From Nitrospira sp. SG-bin2 (GTDB lineage Bacteria > Nitrospirota > Nitrospiria > Nitrospirales > Nitrospiraceae), in assembly GCA_002083405.1 (NCBI GenBank), contig LVWT01000058.1, forward strand, positions 1 through 57,125: a stretch of 57,125 nt of DNA. The letters are read 5' to 3'. The translations under genes and the position numbers were made by a program. How positions within the stretch are numbered: position 1 is the stretch's first letter; each line of letters begins with the position of its first letter. Shown piece after piece: positions 42,688-51,071 of the stretch. The notes below the pieces were generated by a model. The model was not told the origin of the DNA and ran no database searches. It saw only the letters and a program-made list of their open reading frames with translations.

Positions 42688-45600
42688 GTGCCTACGAAGT
42701 CCCTCAACCCATTCTGAATTCTCCTTTCGAAGAGCCTAAAGAGCATTGGCATATTGTTGAAGGGGAAGAGCCCGAGCAACGTCCTGGCCGTCGTCCCGCG
42801 ATGTATTTCTATCGCGACCCCAAAGTGAAGCCTGAAAAGGAATATGGGACGGTCGCCGGGACTGCCATTGAGCTTAAACTCGTCAATCGCATTCGGGAGC
42901 AGGTCAGGCGATGGAGGTCGGAAAGCTACCCTGGTGTGACCAGAACCACTCTTGAGCTGTTGCAATGGTGGCGGCGGGATGGGCGGGAGCAACGGCTGTT
43001 TTTCGCGCAACTCGATGCTGTCGAAACGATCATCTTTCTGTGTGAGGCCCGGACGGATTTCCGACAGGGCATAGAAATCCCGCAAGAAGAACTCAGTGGG
43101 GACAAGCGTACACAGGGGTTCGTGGGGTTTCGGCGATATGCCTCCAAGATGGCGACGGGGTCTGGCAAGACAACCGTGATGGGTATGCTAGCTGCGTGGA
43201 GCATTCTGAATAAGGTCAATGATCGAAGTGATGCAAGGTTCTCCGATGTGGTGTTAGTTGTCTGTCCTAATGTGACAATTAAGAGTCGGCTTCGTGAGTT
43301 GCATCCAGAAATAGGAGAAGCCAGCCTCTACCGTACGCGGGACCTGGTTCCTTCTCACTTGATGCCTCTTCTGACGCAAGGTCGAGTATTGGTCACGAAC
43401 TGGCATGTGTTTGAACCGCAAGCCATCCAAACAGGTGGTGTTGGCGCACGAGTGAACAAGGCTGGCGTGGAGATTCGAACTAAAGAGACCATTACCATCA
43501 GTGCCAAGACTACGACAGCCAGAGGAAAACGGTATCTGACTCTGGAAGATCTGGAACGGCAGGTTGCAGCTGGAATACTCACGGTCTTGGGAGAAGAACG
43601 TGAGAGTGACGGCACACTGAAGAAGGTGACGGTCGAATCGAGGCGGTATGTCGAAAGCGATACGGCTCTCGTGAATCGCATTCTTGGCCGCGAAGTGGGG
43701 GGCAAGCAGAACATCCTCGTCATGAACGACGAAGCACACCATGCCTATCGCATCGTGCGCGAAGAGCGAGATGAAGAGGAAGAGGATCTGTTTGGAGAGG
43801 ACGAAGAGGCGGAAGATTTCTTCAAGGAAGCGACGGTCTGGGTTGATGGGCTGGATCGGATTCAGAAACTACGTGGCATTAACTTCTGCCTCGACTTGTC
43901 TGCGACACCCTATTTTCTTGGGCGTGTCGGCCAGGATACCAACCGGCCGTTTCCCTGGGTGGTGAGCGATTTCAGTCTTATCGACGCAATCGAATCAGGC
44001 TTGGTGAAAATCCCACAGCTTGCTGTGCGTGACACGACTGGCAAGGAGATTCCCGGCTACTTCAACATTTGGCATTGGATTCTGCCACAGCTGACGCCTG
44101 CAGAACGAGGCGGCAAGAAGGCGAGTCCCAAGCCTGAGGCGATTTTAAAGTACGCCCATCACCCGATCGCCATGCTCGGTGGGCTCTGGGAAAAAGAACG
44201 GGAGGACTGGGTTGCGAATCGAGAAGACCCTCGGCCACCGGTCTTTATTCTTGTGTGCAAGAACACGCAGATCGCCAAGGTGCTGTATGAGTGGCTGGCT
44301 GAAGACAAAGCGCCAACCGGAATTCCACCAGTTAAGATCGAGAGTTTTAAGAACAATGGTCGGCAACATACGATCCGTGTGGATTCGAAGGTGGTTCATG
44401 AGTCAGATTCAGGCGAGTCCAAGAACGATGAAGTTCGCTGGATGAGATTGACGCTTGATACGGTGGGGAAGCTTACATGGCCGACAGACCGTGTTGGGCG
44501 ACCGATTTATCCGGATGGGTTCAAGGAGTTGGCTGAAAAGCTTGATCGTCCCGATCACCCCCCGGGTCGAGATGTACGGTGCATCGTCAGTGTGGGTATG
44601 TTGACAGAGGGATGGGACTGCAACACGGTCACCCACATTATCGGACTTCGGCCGTTCATGTCCCAGCTTCTCTGTGAGCAAGTGGTTGGTCGAGGGCTGC
44701 GTCGAGCGAGCTACGAACTTGGCCCTGATGATAAGTTGACAGAGGAAGTGGCCAAGGTCTTTGGTGTGCCTTTCGAAGTGATCCCCTTCAAATCCTCTCC
44801 GCAGGGCCAGCCCAAGCCGAAGGTCAAGCGGTTCCACGTTCATGCGGCTCCAGGGAAAGCACAGTATGAAATTACGTTCCCGCGAGTTGAGGGCTATACC
44901 CAGGCAATCCGCAATCGCGTCACTGTAAATTGGGCTACGATTCCCTCTTTGGTATTAGAGCCGGGACGTATTCCGCCAGAGGTCGATGTTAAAGGGCTGC
45001 ACGTCAACACGAAGGGGAAGCTGTCTCTTAGTGGCCCTGGTCGAATTGATGAAGTGAATCTGGATGAGTTTAGGGCGCGGAGGCGATTGCAGGAATTGGT
45101 GTTCGATCTTGCAAGAACTCTGACCCGCAGCTATGTGTCTCAAAAGGATTGTGGCGTATCCGCGCATGTCCTTTTTCCACAGGTCGCAGTAATTATTCAC
45201 CAGTATCTTGATAAGAAGGTCGAAGTTCGCTCTCCTGCCAACATCAAAGATCTATTTCTGGCGCCCTACTACGGATGGATTGTGGAGCGTCTGATCGAAG
45301 CCATTCGCCCAGATACCTCTCAAGGGGAAAGCCCGGAAGTTCCACGCTATGAAACGAGCCGCGGGCCAGGCTCTACGGCTGACGTTGATTTTTGGACGAG
45401 CCGTGATGTTCGAGAAGTGACGAAGAGCCATTTGAACTACGTCGTTGCGGATACGAGTCAGTGGGAGCAGTCAGCCGCATACTATCTGGACAAGCACCCT
45501 ACGGTTGAAGCTTTCGTGAAGAATTCTGGCCTTGGCTTTGCCATTCCTTATCTTCACAACGGCCAGATGCATGACTATGTGCCGGATTTCATTATTCGAC

Positions 45601-45779
45601 TGAAGTCAAAGCAACCGCACCACTTTATTCTTGAGATCAAGGGATATGACCCAGCAGAGGAAGTAAAGCGCGCGGCGGCTGAACGATGGGTCGCGGCGGT
45701 GAATGCCGATGGAGCTTATGGGCAGTGGCAGTACGGTGTCGCAAAGAAAGTGTCAGACGTTCCCGGCCTGCTTCAGTAA
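42684..45779 (+). CDS. Type III-like restriction helicase-nuclease (Res)
   Basis: 1031 residues. Superfamily 2 helicase motifs: MATGSGKTT (Walker A, K162), NDEAHH (DEAH at 349-352), LSATPYF (motif III) and QVVGRGLRR (motif VI, near 665). A C-terminal PD-(D/E)xK nuclease reads YVPDFIIRLKS then ILEIKGYD near 966-986. The acidic stretch EEEEDLFGEDEEAEDFF lies after the DEAH motif. The ATGA overlap with the previous gene shows translational coupling. Together the two enzymes give a complete restriction-modification pair. Confidence 0.88.
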   Translation: MSAYEVPQPILNSPFEEPKEHWHIVEGEEPEQRPGRRPAMYFYRDPKVKPEKEYGTVAGTAIELKLVNRIREQVRRWRSESYPGVTRTTLELLQWWRRDGREQRLFFAQLDAVETIIFLCEARTDFRQGIEIPQEELSGDKRTQGFVGFRRYASKMATGSGKTTVMGMLAAWSILNKVNDRSDARFSDVVLVVCPNVTIKSRLRELHPEIGEASLYRTRDLVPSHLMPLLTQGRVLVTNWHVFEPQAIQTGGVGARVNKAGVEIRTKETITISAKTTTARGKRYLTLEDLERQVAAGILTVLGEERESDGTLKKVTVESRRYVESDTALVNRILGREVGGKQNILVMNDEAHHAYRIVREERDEEEEDLFGEDEEAEDFFKEATVWVDGLDRIQKLRGINFCLDLSATPYFLGRVGQDTNRPFPWVVSDFSLIDAIESGLVKIPQLAVRDTTGKEIPGYFNIWHWILPQLTPAERGGKKASPKPEAILKYAHHPIAMLGGLWEKEREDWVANREDPRPPVFILVCKNTQIAKVLYEWLAEDKAPTGIPPVKIESFKNNGRQHTIRVDSKVVHESDSGESKNDEVRWMRLTLDTVGKLTWPTDRVGRPIYPDGFKELAEKLDRPDHPPGRDVRCIVSVGMLTEGWDCNTVTHIIGLRPFMSQLLCEQVVGRGLRRASYELGPDDKLTEEVAKVFGVPFEVIPFKSSPQGQPKPKVKRFHVHAAPGKAQYEITFPRVEGYTQAIRNRVTVNWATIPSLVLEPGRIPPEVDVKGLHVNTKGKLSLSGPGRIDEVNLDEFRARRRLQELVFDLARTLTRSYVSQKDCGVSAHVLFPQVAVIIHQYLDKKVEVRSPANIKDLFLAPYYGWIVERLIEAIRPDTSQGESPEVPRYETSRGPGSTADVDFWTSRDVREVTKSHLNYVVADTSQWEQSAAYYLDKHPTVEAFVKNSGLGFAIPYLHNGQMHDYVPDFIIRLKSKQPHHFILEIKGYDPAEEVKRAAAERWVAAVNADGAYGQWQYGVAKKVSDVPGLLQ

Positions 45780-45787
45780 GCAGCGTC

Positions 45788-45933
45788 TTACTCTTCCGTT
45801 TTCACTCCGCCTTCCCAGAGCTTGATCGTGCGGTCCCAGGAGGCGCTGGCGAGCCGTTTACCGTCGGGTGAAGGTCATGCAGCGGACGGCGCCGGTGTGA
45901 TCCTTGAGTGTTCTGAAGTTGCGACCTGTGGCC
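45788..45933 (-). pseudogene. Truncated, frameshifted copy of the WD40 gene 3' end
   Basis: These 146 bases match 46812-46959 base by base with only a handful of substitutions, except for a 2-base loss near 45872. They include the WD40 stop codon (TTA here, CTA in the intact gene). The deletion puts the remnant out of frame. It is therefore a duplicated end of the WD40 gene, separated from it by the MNT/HEPN module. Confidence 0.85.
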
Positions 45934-45966
45934 TTTACCAGAGTCAGAGGTGAAAAGCCTCCTCGC

Positions 45967-46000
45967 AGATGATTTCCGCGGCCTAAAAGGGTATCCTTCC
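45967..46000 (+). promoter_or_regulatory. 34-base motif shared with the restriction operon (copy 2)
   Basis: It reads CAGATGATTTC, CGCGG, CCTAAAAGGGTATCCTTC. It matches 38294-38327 at 29 of 34 positions without gaps. It lies 21 bases upstream of the first ATG of the nucleotidyltransferase gene, so it is a probable promoter or operator. Confidence 0.55.
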
Positions 46001-46020
46001 GATCGGGAGTTCAAAATAGG

Positions 46021-46365
46021 ATGGTGGAACCAGCGATGAGCACAAGCGCAGTTCAGATTACGATCGTCGAAATGGTACGGCGTATTGTCGAGCGGTTCCA
46101 CCCTGAGCGAATCGTTCTCTTTGGATCACATGCCCGAGGGACAGCCGGTCCTCATAGCGATGTCGATTTGCTTGTCGTGATGCAGGCGCAAGGTTCTAAG
46201 CGCAGGTGCGCGGTTGAGATTCATGGATTGCTGGCCGGCATGGGTGTTCCCAAAGATGTGATCGTCGTGACTCCTGAAGAATTTGAAGCGTACCGAGACG
46301 CCCCAGGTACTGTAATAAGAACGGCTTGGCAGGAGGGAAAGATTCTGCATGACCGTGCGGCCTAA
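46021..46365 (+). CDS. MNT-type nucleotidyltransferase (antitoxin)
   Basis: 114 residues, or 109 from the ATG at 46036. The motif IVLFGSHARGTAG then HSDVDLLVV is the GSxARG...SDxDLxV signature of minimal nucleotidyltransferases, with both Mg-binding Asp present. Active members of this family AMPylate the HEPN toxin partner and so silence it. It overlaps the next gene by 17 bases. The order antitoxin then toxin is one of the two usual ones. Confidence 0.88.
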   Translation: MVEPAMSTSAVQITIVEMVRRIVERFHPERIVLFGSHARGTAGPHSDVDLLVVMQAQGSKRRCAVEIHGLLAGMGVPKDVIVVTPEEFEAYRDAPGTVIRTAWQEGKILHDRAA

Positions 46366-46759
46366 GGACGAGGATCTTGTTCGGGCCTGGGTTCTAAAGG
46401 CCGACCATGACCTGCTCAACATTGAGAACAATCTCGCTGCACGGGAGATTCCATGGGATACCGTTTGTTTCCACGCGCAGCAATGTGGAGAGAAATACCT
46501 CAAAGCTCTTCTGGTGTCTCGGCACATCGACCCTCCGAAGATTCATGATCTGACCGAACTCTATGCGCTGTTGCCGGACGGTCTGCTGACGGATTTCAAC
46601 GCGCGTTTACTCGAAGAACTGAATCCCTACTCGATAGAAGGACGATATCCTGGAGTGTGGGAGCCGGTTGAACAAGGGGAAGCGCTTCGTGCGGTTGAGG
46701 CTGCAAAAACGATCCGTCAGGTGATTCGCCGAGTCTTACCTTCTCACTGCCTCGTCTGA
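46349..46759 (+). CDS. HEPN domain protein (toxin)
   Basis: 136 residues. It fits the HEPN family by WVLKADHDLLNIENNL, CFHAQQCGEKYLKALLVSR and HDLTELYALL. The classic RX4-6H RNase motif is not clear (R and H are spaced more widely here), so it may be a variant or a weaker RNase. It starts inside the nucleotidyltransferase gene. The pair forms a type VII-like toxin-antitoxin module. Confidence 0.82.
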   Translation: MTVRPKDEDLVRAWVLKADHDLLNIENNLAAREIPWDTVCFHAQQCGEKYLKALLVSRHIDPPKIHDLTELYALLPDGLLTDFNARLLEELNPYSIEGRYPGVWEPVEQGEALRAVEAAKTIRQVIRRVLPSHCLV

Positions 46760-46811
46760 CGCTATAGATCACAAGGGAAGGGATAGTCTGATGTTTGCAG
46801 GCTCCCTCTGT

Positions 46812-47897
46812 CTACTCTTCCGTCTTCACTCCGCCTTCCCAGAGCTTGATCGTGCGGTCCCAGGAGGCGCTGGCGAGGCGTTTGCCGTCGGGTGAAAAGG
46901 TCACGCAGCGGACGGCGCCGGTGTGGTCCTTGAGCGTTCTGAAGTTGCGGCCTGTGGCCAGGTCCCAGAATTTGATGGTCTGGTCGTCGCTTGCGCTGAC
47001 CAGGACTTTTCCGTCCGGCGAGACGGCCAGGCTGCGGATCCAGCCTGTGTGGCCGGTGAGGATTTTCTTCTCAATGACCTGGGGCATCTCGAACAGCTTG
47101 ATCGTGCGGTCCCGGCTGCCGGTGATCAGCATCTTCGCGTCAGGCGTGAAGGTCATGGCGCCGATCCAGTAATCCATCGGTTTCTGAAAACCGCCGTCGT
47201 CTTCGATGTAGTAGCCGCGCGTCTCGGTGGAGTCTTCGACGCCCCGCCGCCAATGCCCGTCGTGCAGCACCTTCTCCTCGCCGCTCGGCAGGACTTCCCA
47301 GATCTTGATCTTCCCGATATCGGTGCCGTGGGCAAGGTGAATGCCGTCGGGAGAGAAGGCGACGCAGACGGACCAGTGATGGTCGTATTCGTCTTTGCCC
47401 AGCAGTGTCATCAACTCGGTGCCGGTGGTGACTTCCCAGATTTTAATGTCCTTGTTGTGGCTGCCGCGCGCGAGCATGAGGCCATCGGGCGACAGCGAGA
47501 GGCTGCACACGTTGTGGTCGTACCGGGTAAACAGAATTTTCGTCGGCTCGCCGGTCTTGCCGTTCCACAGGCGAATCGTGCGGTCTTCGCTGCCGGTGGC
47601 GAGCGTCAGCCCGTCCGGCGTAAAGACGACGGCCCGGACATCGTTGGTGTGGCCGCGCAGTGAGCGCAGAAGCCGGCCGGTCTCGATGTCCCACATGCGG
47701 ACAAGGCGCTCTGCGCCGCCGCTGGCCAGCGTGAGTCCGTCGGGGGAGAACGCGACGGCCCAGATGCCGTGCGAATGGCCGCGGAAGGTTCTGACCTCGC
47801 GGCAATCGAGCTTCCAATAGTCCAGAAAGTCGGTCGAGGATGTCTGTGCTGCGTCCGGTACAGATCCTGGAAGTGAGCCCGGTAGAGAAGGCGTCAT
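46812..47897 (-). CDS. WD40 repeat protein
   Basis: About 361 residues if started at MTPSLPGS (47897); the open frame to 48065 lacks start signals. Six or seven WD40 blades are visible, with repeats of GHxxxVxxVxFSPDGxxLASGSxDRTIxLW (HSHGIWAVAFSPDGLTLASG, HTNDVRAVVFTPDGLTLATG, HTGWIRSLAVSPDGKVLVSA, HTGAVRCVTFSPDGKRLASA). One blade is expanded with an EDDGGFQKPMDYW insertion. The propeller probably binds proteins. The gene is intact but has a copy of its 3' end at 45788. Confidence 0.82.
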   Translation of the reverse strand: MTPSLPGSLPGSVPDAAQTSSTDFLDYWKLDCREVRTFRGHSHGIWAVAFSPDGLTLASGGAERLVRMWDIETGRLLRSLRGHTNDVRAVVFTPDGLTLATGSEDRTIRLWNGKTGEPTKILFTRYDHNVCSLSLSPDGLMLARGSHNKDIKIWEVTTGTELMTLLGKDEYDHHWSVCVAFSPDGIHLAHGTDIGKIKIWEVLPSGEEKVLHDGHWRRGVEDSTETRGYYIEDDGGFQKPMDYWIGAMTFTPDAKMLITGSRDRTIKLFEMPQVIEKKILTGHTGWIRSLAVSPDGKVLVSASDDQTIKFWDLATGRNFRTLKDHTGAVRCVTFSPDGKRLASASWDRTIKLWEGGVKTEE

Positions 47898-48109
47898 CGT
47901 GTGTTCAGTGTCATCGTGATGGTAAAAGTTTCTCTGGCAGGTCCTTGATTGCCGTTCGATCAGGCCGGTATAATTTTCGCCAAGCCTGCGAGATCGTAAG
48001 AGATGCTCTGCGGGCAAGTCAAGCCGGTCACGGAGTTCCTCAGATCGCCGGTTCGTGGCGACCACCGAACTGCCTATAAATTGCTGTCTTTACGGTCCGA
48101 GGTCCCATC

Positions 48110-49108
48110 ATGGAAATCAGGTTTCAGCCCGCGCTGCTGCAAGAAGTGATCGACTCCTTCGTCGAAAAGACGGAGCGGGAAGGCGATCCTACCTATTACA
48201 AAGAGTTTCATGAACATGCCGATCCGATCTACGAGAAATTCATGCTCGAAGACCGGGAAGGGGAGTTTAAGAAACTCTATCAGTATCTCTTCGGGACCTG
48301 GGGATTTTCCGATATCGTACGCGACTCGTTTAACGAGTATCCATTATTGAAGAACAAGGTAGGGATTGTGCTGGTGAAAGGTGTCCTGAAAGAAGATCAG
48401 GAGGGTGTCGATATTCTGCGAAAGTGGGGTTCGGTGGAAAAGGAATTGGCGAGGGAGTTCGAGGAGAAGGGCCTCAAAGGCGTCGGAATCAAGCTGATCC
48501 CCCGACGATTCTATGATCCGGCTCTCACGCGGTACTGCCGCCACGAGCTGATGCATATCTCCGACATGATCGATCCGGTCTTCGGGTACGACCCGGACAC
48601 AAAAGTGGGACAGAATCCAGGCGAAGAAACGCTGATCTTGCAGCGCTATCGTGTGCTGTGGAGCTTGAGTGTGGACAGCCGGCTGGTTGCTGCGGGGAAA
48701 GAGCCGATGCTGAGCAAGGAGGATCGGTTCAAGGAGTTCCGGTCCTGGTATCGGAAGATTGCGCCGCTTCAATTAAAGTCGGTGTTCGAAGGTCTGTGGC
48801 AGACCTCGTATTTCACGCATTCTGAATTGATCGAGATGGCCACCGACACACTTCGCGTGATGGATCGCGCGGTCGATGTAGAGGGCGGCGAGGTGCCGGA
48901 GAGCGAAAATAAGGTTATGCTCATGCCGGGATTTCCCTGTCCGCTGTGCCGATTTCCCACCTATTCCTGGGTGGAGGATATGGGGAGCAAGATCGAGTCG
49001 TATGTCCTCGACTTTATCCGGGAGAACCATCCGGGATGGGACGTGGAATTCGGCGCCTGTGATCGCTGCGTGGAGGTGTATAAGCTGCGTGCCGACGGCG
49101 TCATGTAG
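48110..49108 (+). CDS. HExxH-containing protein with C-terminal CxxC pair, unrecognised
   Basis: 332 residues. RHELMHISDM holds HELMH (145-149), the zinc-binding HExxH of metallopeptidases. The C-terminus has CPLC (277-280) and CDRC (about 320), a likely structural zinc or Fe-S site. No signal peptide is seen. I recognise no family. It lies directly before the NapG-like and TorD-like genes with an inverted-repeat element in between, so it may take part in maturation of the same enzyme, perhaps as a protease. Confidence 0.6.
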   Translation: MEIRFQPALLQEVIDSFVEKTEREGDPTYYKEFHEHADPIYEKFMLEDREGEFKKLYQYLFGTWGFSDIVRDSFNEYPLLKNKVGIVLVKGVLKEDQEGVDILRKWGSVEKELAREFEEKGLKGVGIKLIPRRFYDPALTRYCRHELMHISDMIDPVFGYDPDTKVGQNPGEETLILQRYRVLWSLSVDSRLVAAGKEPMLSKEDRFKEFRSWYRKIAPLQLKSVFEGLWQTSYFTHSELIEMATDTLRVMDRAVDVEGGEVPESENKVMLMPGFPCPLCRFPTYSWVEDMGSKIESYVLDFIRENHPGWDVEFGACDRCVEVYKLRADGVM

Positions 49109-49234
49109 GCCAGATGGTGAAAAGGGCCGCCAGCTTTGTTCTCACATCGCTCAAGGCCTCAACGTACCGAAAGCGTACGATTCGGCCTTTCGCTCGTTGC
49201 GGCCGCGCTGGACGGCCATTTTGACCATCTGGCC
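49108..49234 (-). repeat. 127-base inverted-repeat element, copy 2
   Basis: It is the reverse-oriented relative of the element at 21979. Ends are GGCCAGATGG and CCATCTGGCC, arms continuing to GCCAGC. The middle shares GAACAAAGCTGGCGG and GCGGCCGC-type segments with copy 1. Its first base is the last base of the upstream gene's stop codon. It fills the spacer before the ferredoxin gene. Confidence 0.85.
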
Positions 49235-49254
49235 GTGAAGGTTGCAGTTTCTCT

Positions 49255-49854
49255 ATGGCAACGGACCCCTCATACGGCCGGCGCGACTTTATCAAGGATT
49301 CTGTTCGCTCGGTGGCGAAGGCCGCACAGGAATTTTCCAGGGAGGCCGATGCCGCTCCGGCGAAAGGGCCGATGCCGATTCGTACGGATTGGCTCCGTCC
49401 ACCGGGCGCTGTAGGGGAGGGGCTTTTTCTCGATCGTTGCACCAAATGCGGGGATTGTATCAAGGCTTGTCCGCCCGGCGCGATTGTCGCGCACAGCCAC
49501 GATGCGACGCCGGTCTTATTCGTCGACCGGTCGCCCTGCCTGTTGTGCGACGATTTCCCCTGCATCGCAGCCTGCGCAACCGGAGCGTTGCTGCCGGTCA
49601 GCGGTATTGCCGACGTCCGAATGGGGATGGCGGTGGTTTCCCATCGGTTGTGTACGGCCGGGCAAGGTTGTTATGCCTGTGTGTCAAAATGTCCGACCAG
49701 CGCGCTTGCCGTGGATGTAGCGTCGCTCCAGCTCACCGTGACGGCCGGAGCATGCGTCGGGTGCGGCATGTGCGAGATGGTGTGTAAGACCGTCAATGAC
49801 CATGTGGCGATCCGCGTCACGCCGGCCGGCCGGCTTGCAGGGATCGATCGGTGA
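49255..49854 (+). CDS. NapG-like ferredoxin with four [4Fe-4S] sites and a Tat-like start
   Basis: 199 residues. GRRDFIKDS near residue 8 resembles a twin-arginine signal, though the hydrophobic stretch after it is short, so it may be cytoplasmic. Four cysteine groups follow: CTKCGDCIKACP, CLLCDDFPCIAACATGAL, CTAGQGCYACVSKCP and CVGCGMCEMVC. This layout is typical of NapG/NapF-type ferredoxins that serve molybdenum enzymes. The partner enzyme is not in the window. Confidence 0.82.
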   Translation: MATDPSYGRRDFIKDSVRSVAKAAQEFSREADAAPAKGPMPIRTDWLRPPGAVGEGLFLDRCTKCGDCIKACPPGAIVAHSHDATPVLFVDRSPCLLCDDFPCIAACATGALLPVSGIADVRMGMAVVSHRLCTAGQGCYACVSKCPTSALAVDVASLQLTVTAGACVGCGMCEMVCKTVNDHVAIRVTPAGRLAGIDR

Positions 49855-50012
49855 CCGGTTACCGGAGTAGTTCGCCCTTGACATACACTCGGCCATTTCA
49901 TATACATACAAAGTCTCCGGTCTCAGAATCCGGTTGTTGCGCGGGTGGGCGAGTTCGTTGTGAGAGGGGCGGGTGTCTCCTGACATGACTCGACAGCCCG
50001 GAGGACAAATTG

Positions 50013-50984
50013 ATGCCAAGTAAACAGCCTGTGTCGGGTGCCTCTCCTTCCGCTGCTGCCGTTATTCCGGCTCCCTCGCCGATCAAGGATTCTCCTGCAG
50101 TCGAACGCGCTTTGAATCGCAGCAAATTGTATCTGCTGATTTCCTGGAGCCTGCTCTATCCGGAAGACGAGGAGTTTCTCGATTATCTCCGCTGCGGCGA
50201 ATTTGTGGAGGATGGCCGCGCCGCGCTGGATACCTTGCAGGCCATGCTGGATGGTGGGGGCGGCGAGCGCGCCGTGCAGAAGATCCATGCGCTCAAGAAA
50301 CAATTCGATCTGGCGGAAACGCTGATTGCTTCCGAATGCGCCAATTGGCAGCTCAGCGATTTGCAATCGGAGCATCGTAGGGTATTCAGTAACGTCATCA
50401 CGCTCGATTGCCCGCCGTACGAAACGTTGTTTGGAAACGATCACGTGTTTGCACAGTCGCATGTGATGGGCGATATTTCGGGGTTCTACAAGGCGTTCGG
50501 CGTGGAGCTCTCCAAGGACATTCACGAACGGCTGGACCATCTGAGTGTCGAATTCGAGTTCATGCATTTCCTTGCCTACAAAGAGTCGTACTCGCGCTGT
50601 CACGATGGCGCCGAGAAAACGCAGATTGTCGTTGAAGCTCAGAAGAAATTCGTCAAAAACCATATCGGCCGGTGGGTGCCGCTCTTTTGCCGCATGCTGT
50701 CCAAGAAGGCGGATTCCGGTCTCTTCAGATTGGTCGCGGACATGACGGCCGATTGGATGGAGTTTGAAACGGCGTTTTTGGGAGTGGCGCCTCAGCCCTA
50801 CACGGAGACCGATTATCGCCCGGCGACCTTCAATTCTCCCGAAGGCCAAACGTATGAATGTGGAGCGCAGGACCAGGGCAATGAACTGAGTCTGTTGCTT
50901 AATGAAGTGGGCGCGCAGTCGTTCATGGATGGCAAGGACAAGGACAAGGAGAAGGACGAGAAGGGGCCGGTCGGGACCGCGTAG
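50013..50984 (+). CDS. TorD/DmsD-type molybdoenzyme chaperone
   Basis: 323 residues from the ATG at 50013 with GGAGGA upstream; a TTG at 50010 is not needed. The core fits the TorD/NarJ delta family: SDLQSEHRRVFSNV, then CPPYETLFGNDHVFAQSHVM, DISGFYKAFGVEL and DHLSVEFEFMHFLAYKE. These chaperones bind the Tat signal or the apo-form of Mo-containing subunits until the cofactor is in. The acidic-basic end (DGKDKDKEKDEKG) is likely disordered. It fits the NXR-type neighbours. Confidence 0.85.
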   Translation: MPSKQPVSGASPSAAAVIPAPSPIKDSPAVERALNRSKLYLLISWSLLYPEDEEFLDYLRCGEFVEDGRAALDTLQAMLDGGGGERAVQKIHALKKQFDLAETLIASECANWQLSDLQSEHRRVFSNVITLDCPPYETLFGNDHVFAQSHVMGDISGFYKAFGVELSKDIHERLDHLSVEFEFMHFLAYKESYSRCHDGAEKTQIVVEAQKKFVKNHIGRWVPLFCRMLSKKADSGLFRLVADMTADWMEFETAFLGVAPQPYTETDYRPATFNSPEGQTYECGAQDQGNELSLLLNEVGAQSFMDGKDKDKEKDEKGPVGTA

Positions 50985-51071
50985 GCGGTTCGACACGAAG
51001 CCGAGCTTCATGGCAGCGGTCTCTTCCAGGGGTGTTGTAATCTTTATTCGTTGAGAGGAGGGATTAGTCAT

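Noticed and set aside
37177..46759. A CRISPR array or prophage integrase in the defence island
   Set aside because: No regularly spaced repeats longer than the three 11-base units were seen, and no integrase or phage structural gene was recognised.
46923..47663. Plus-strand open frame of 246 codons across the WD40 gene
   Set aside because: It is antisense to clear WD40 repeats, and its repeated look comes from those repeats.
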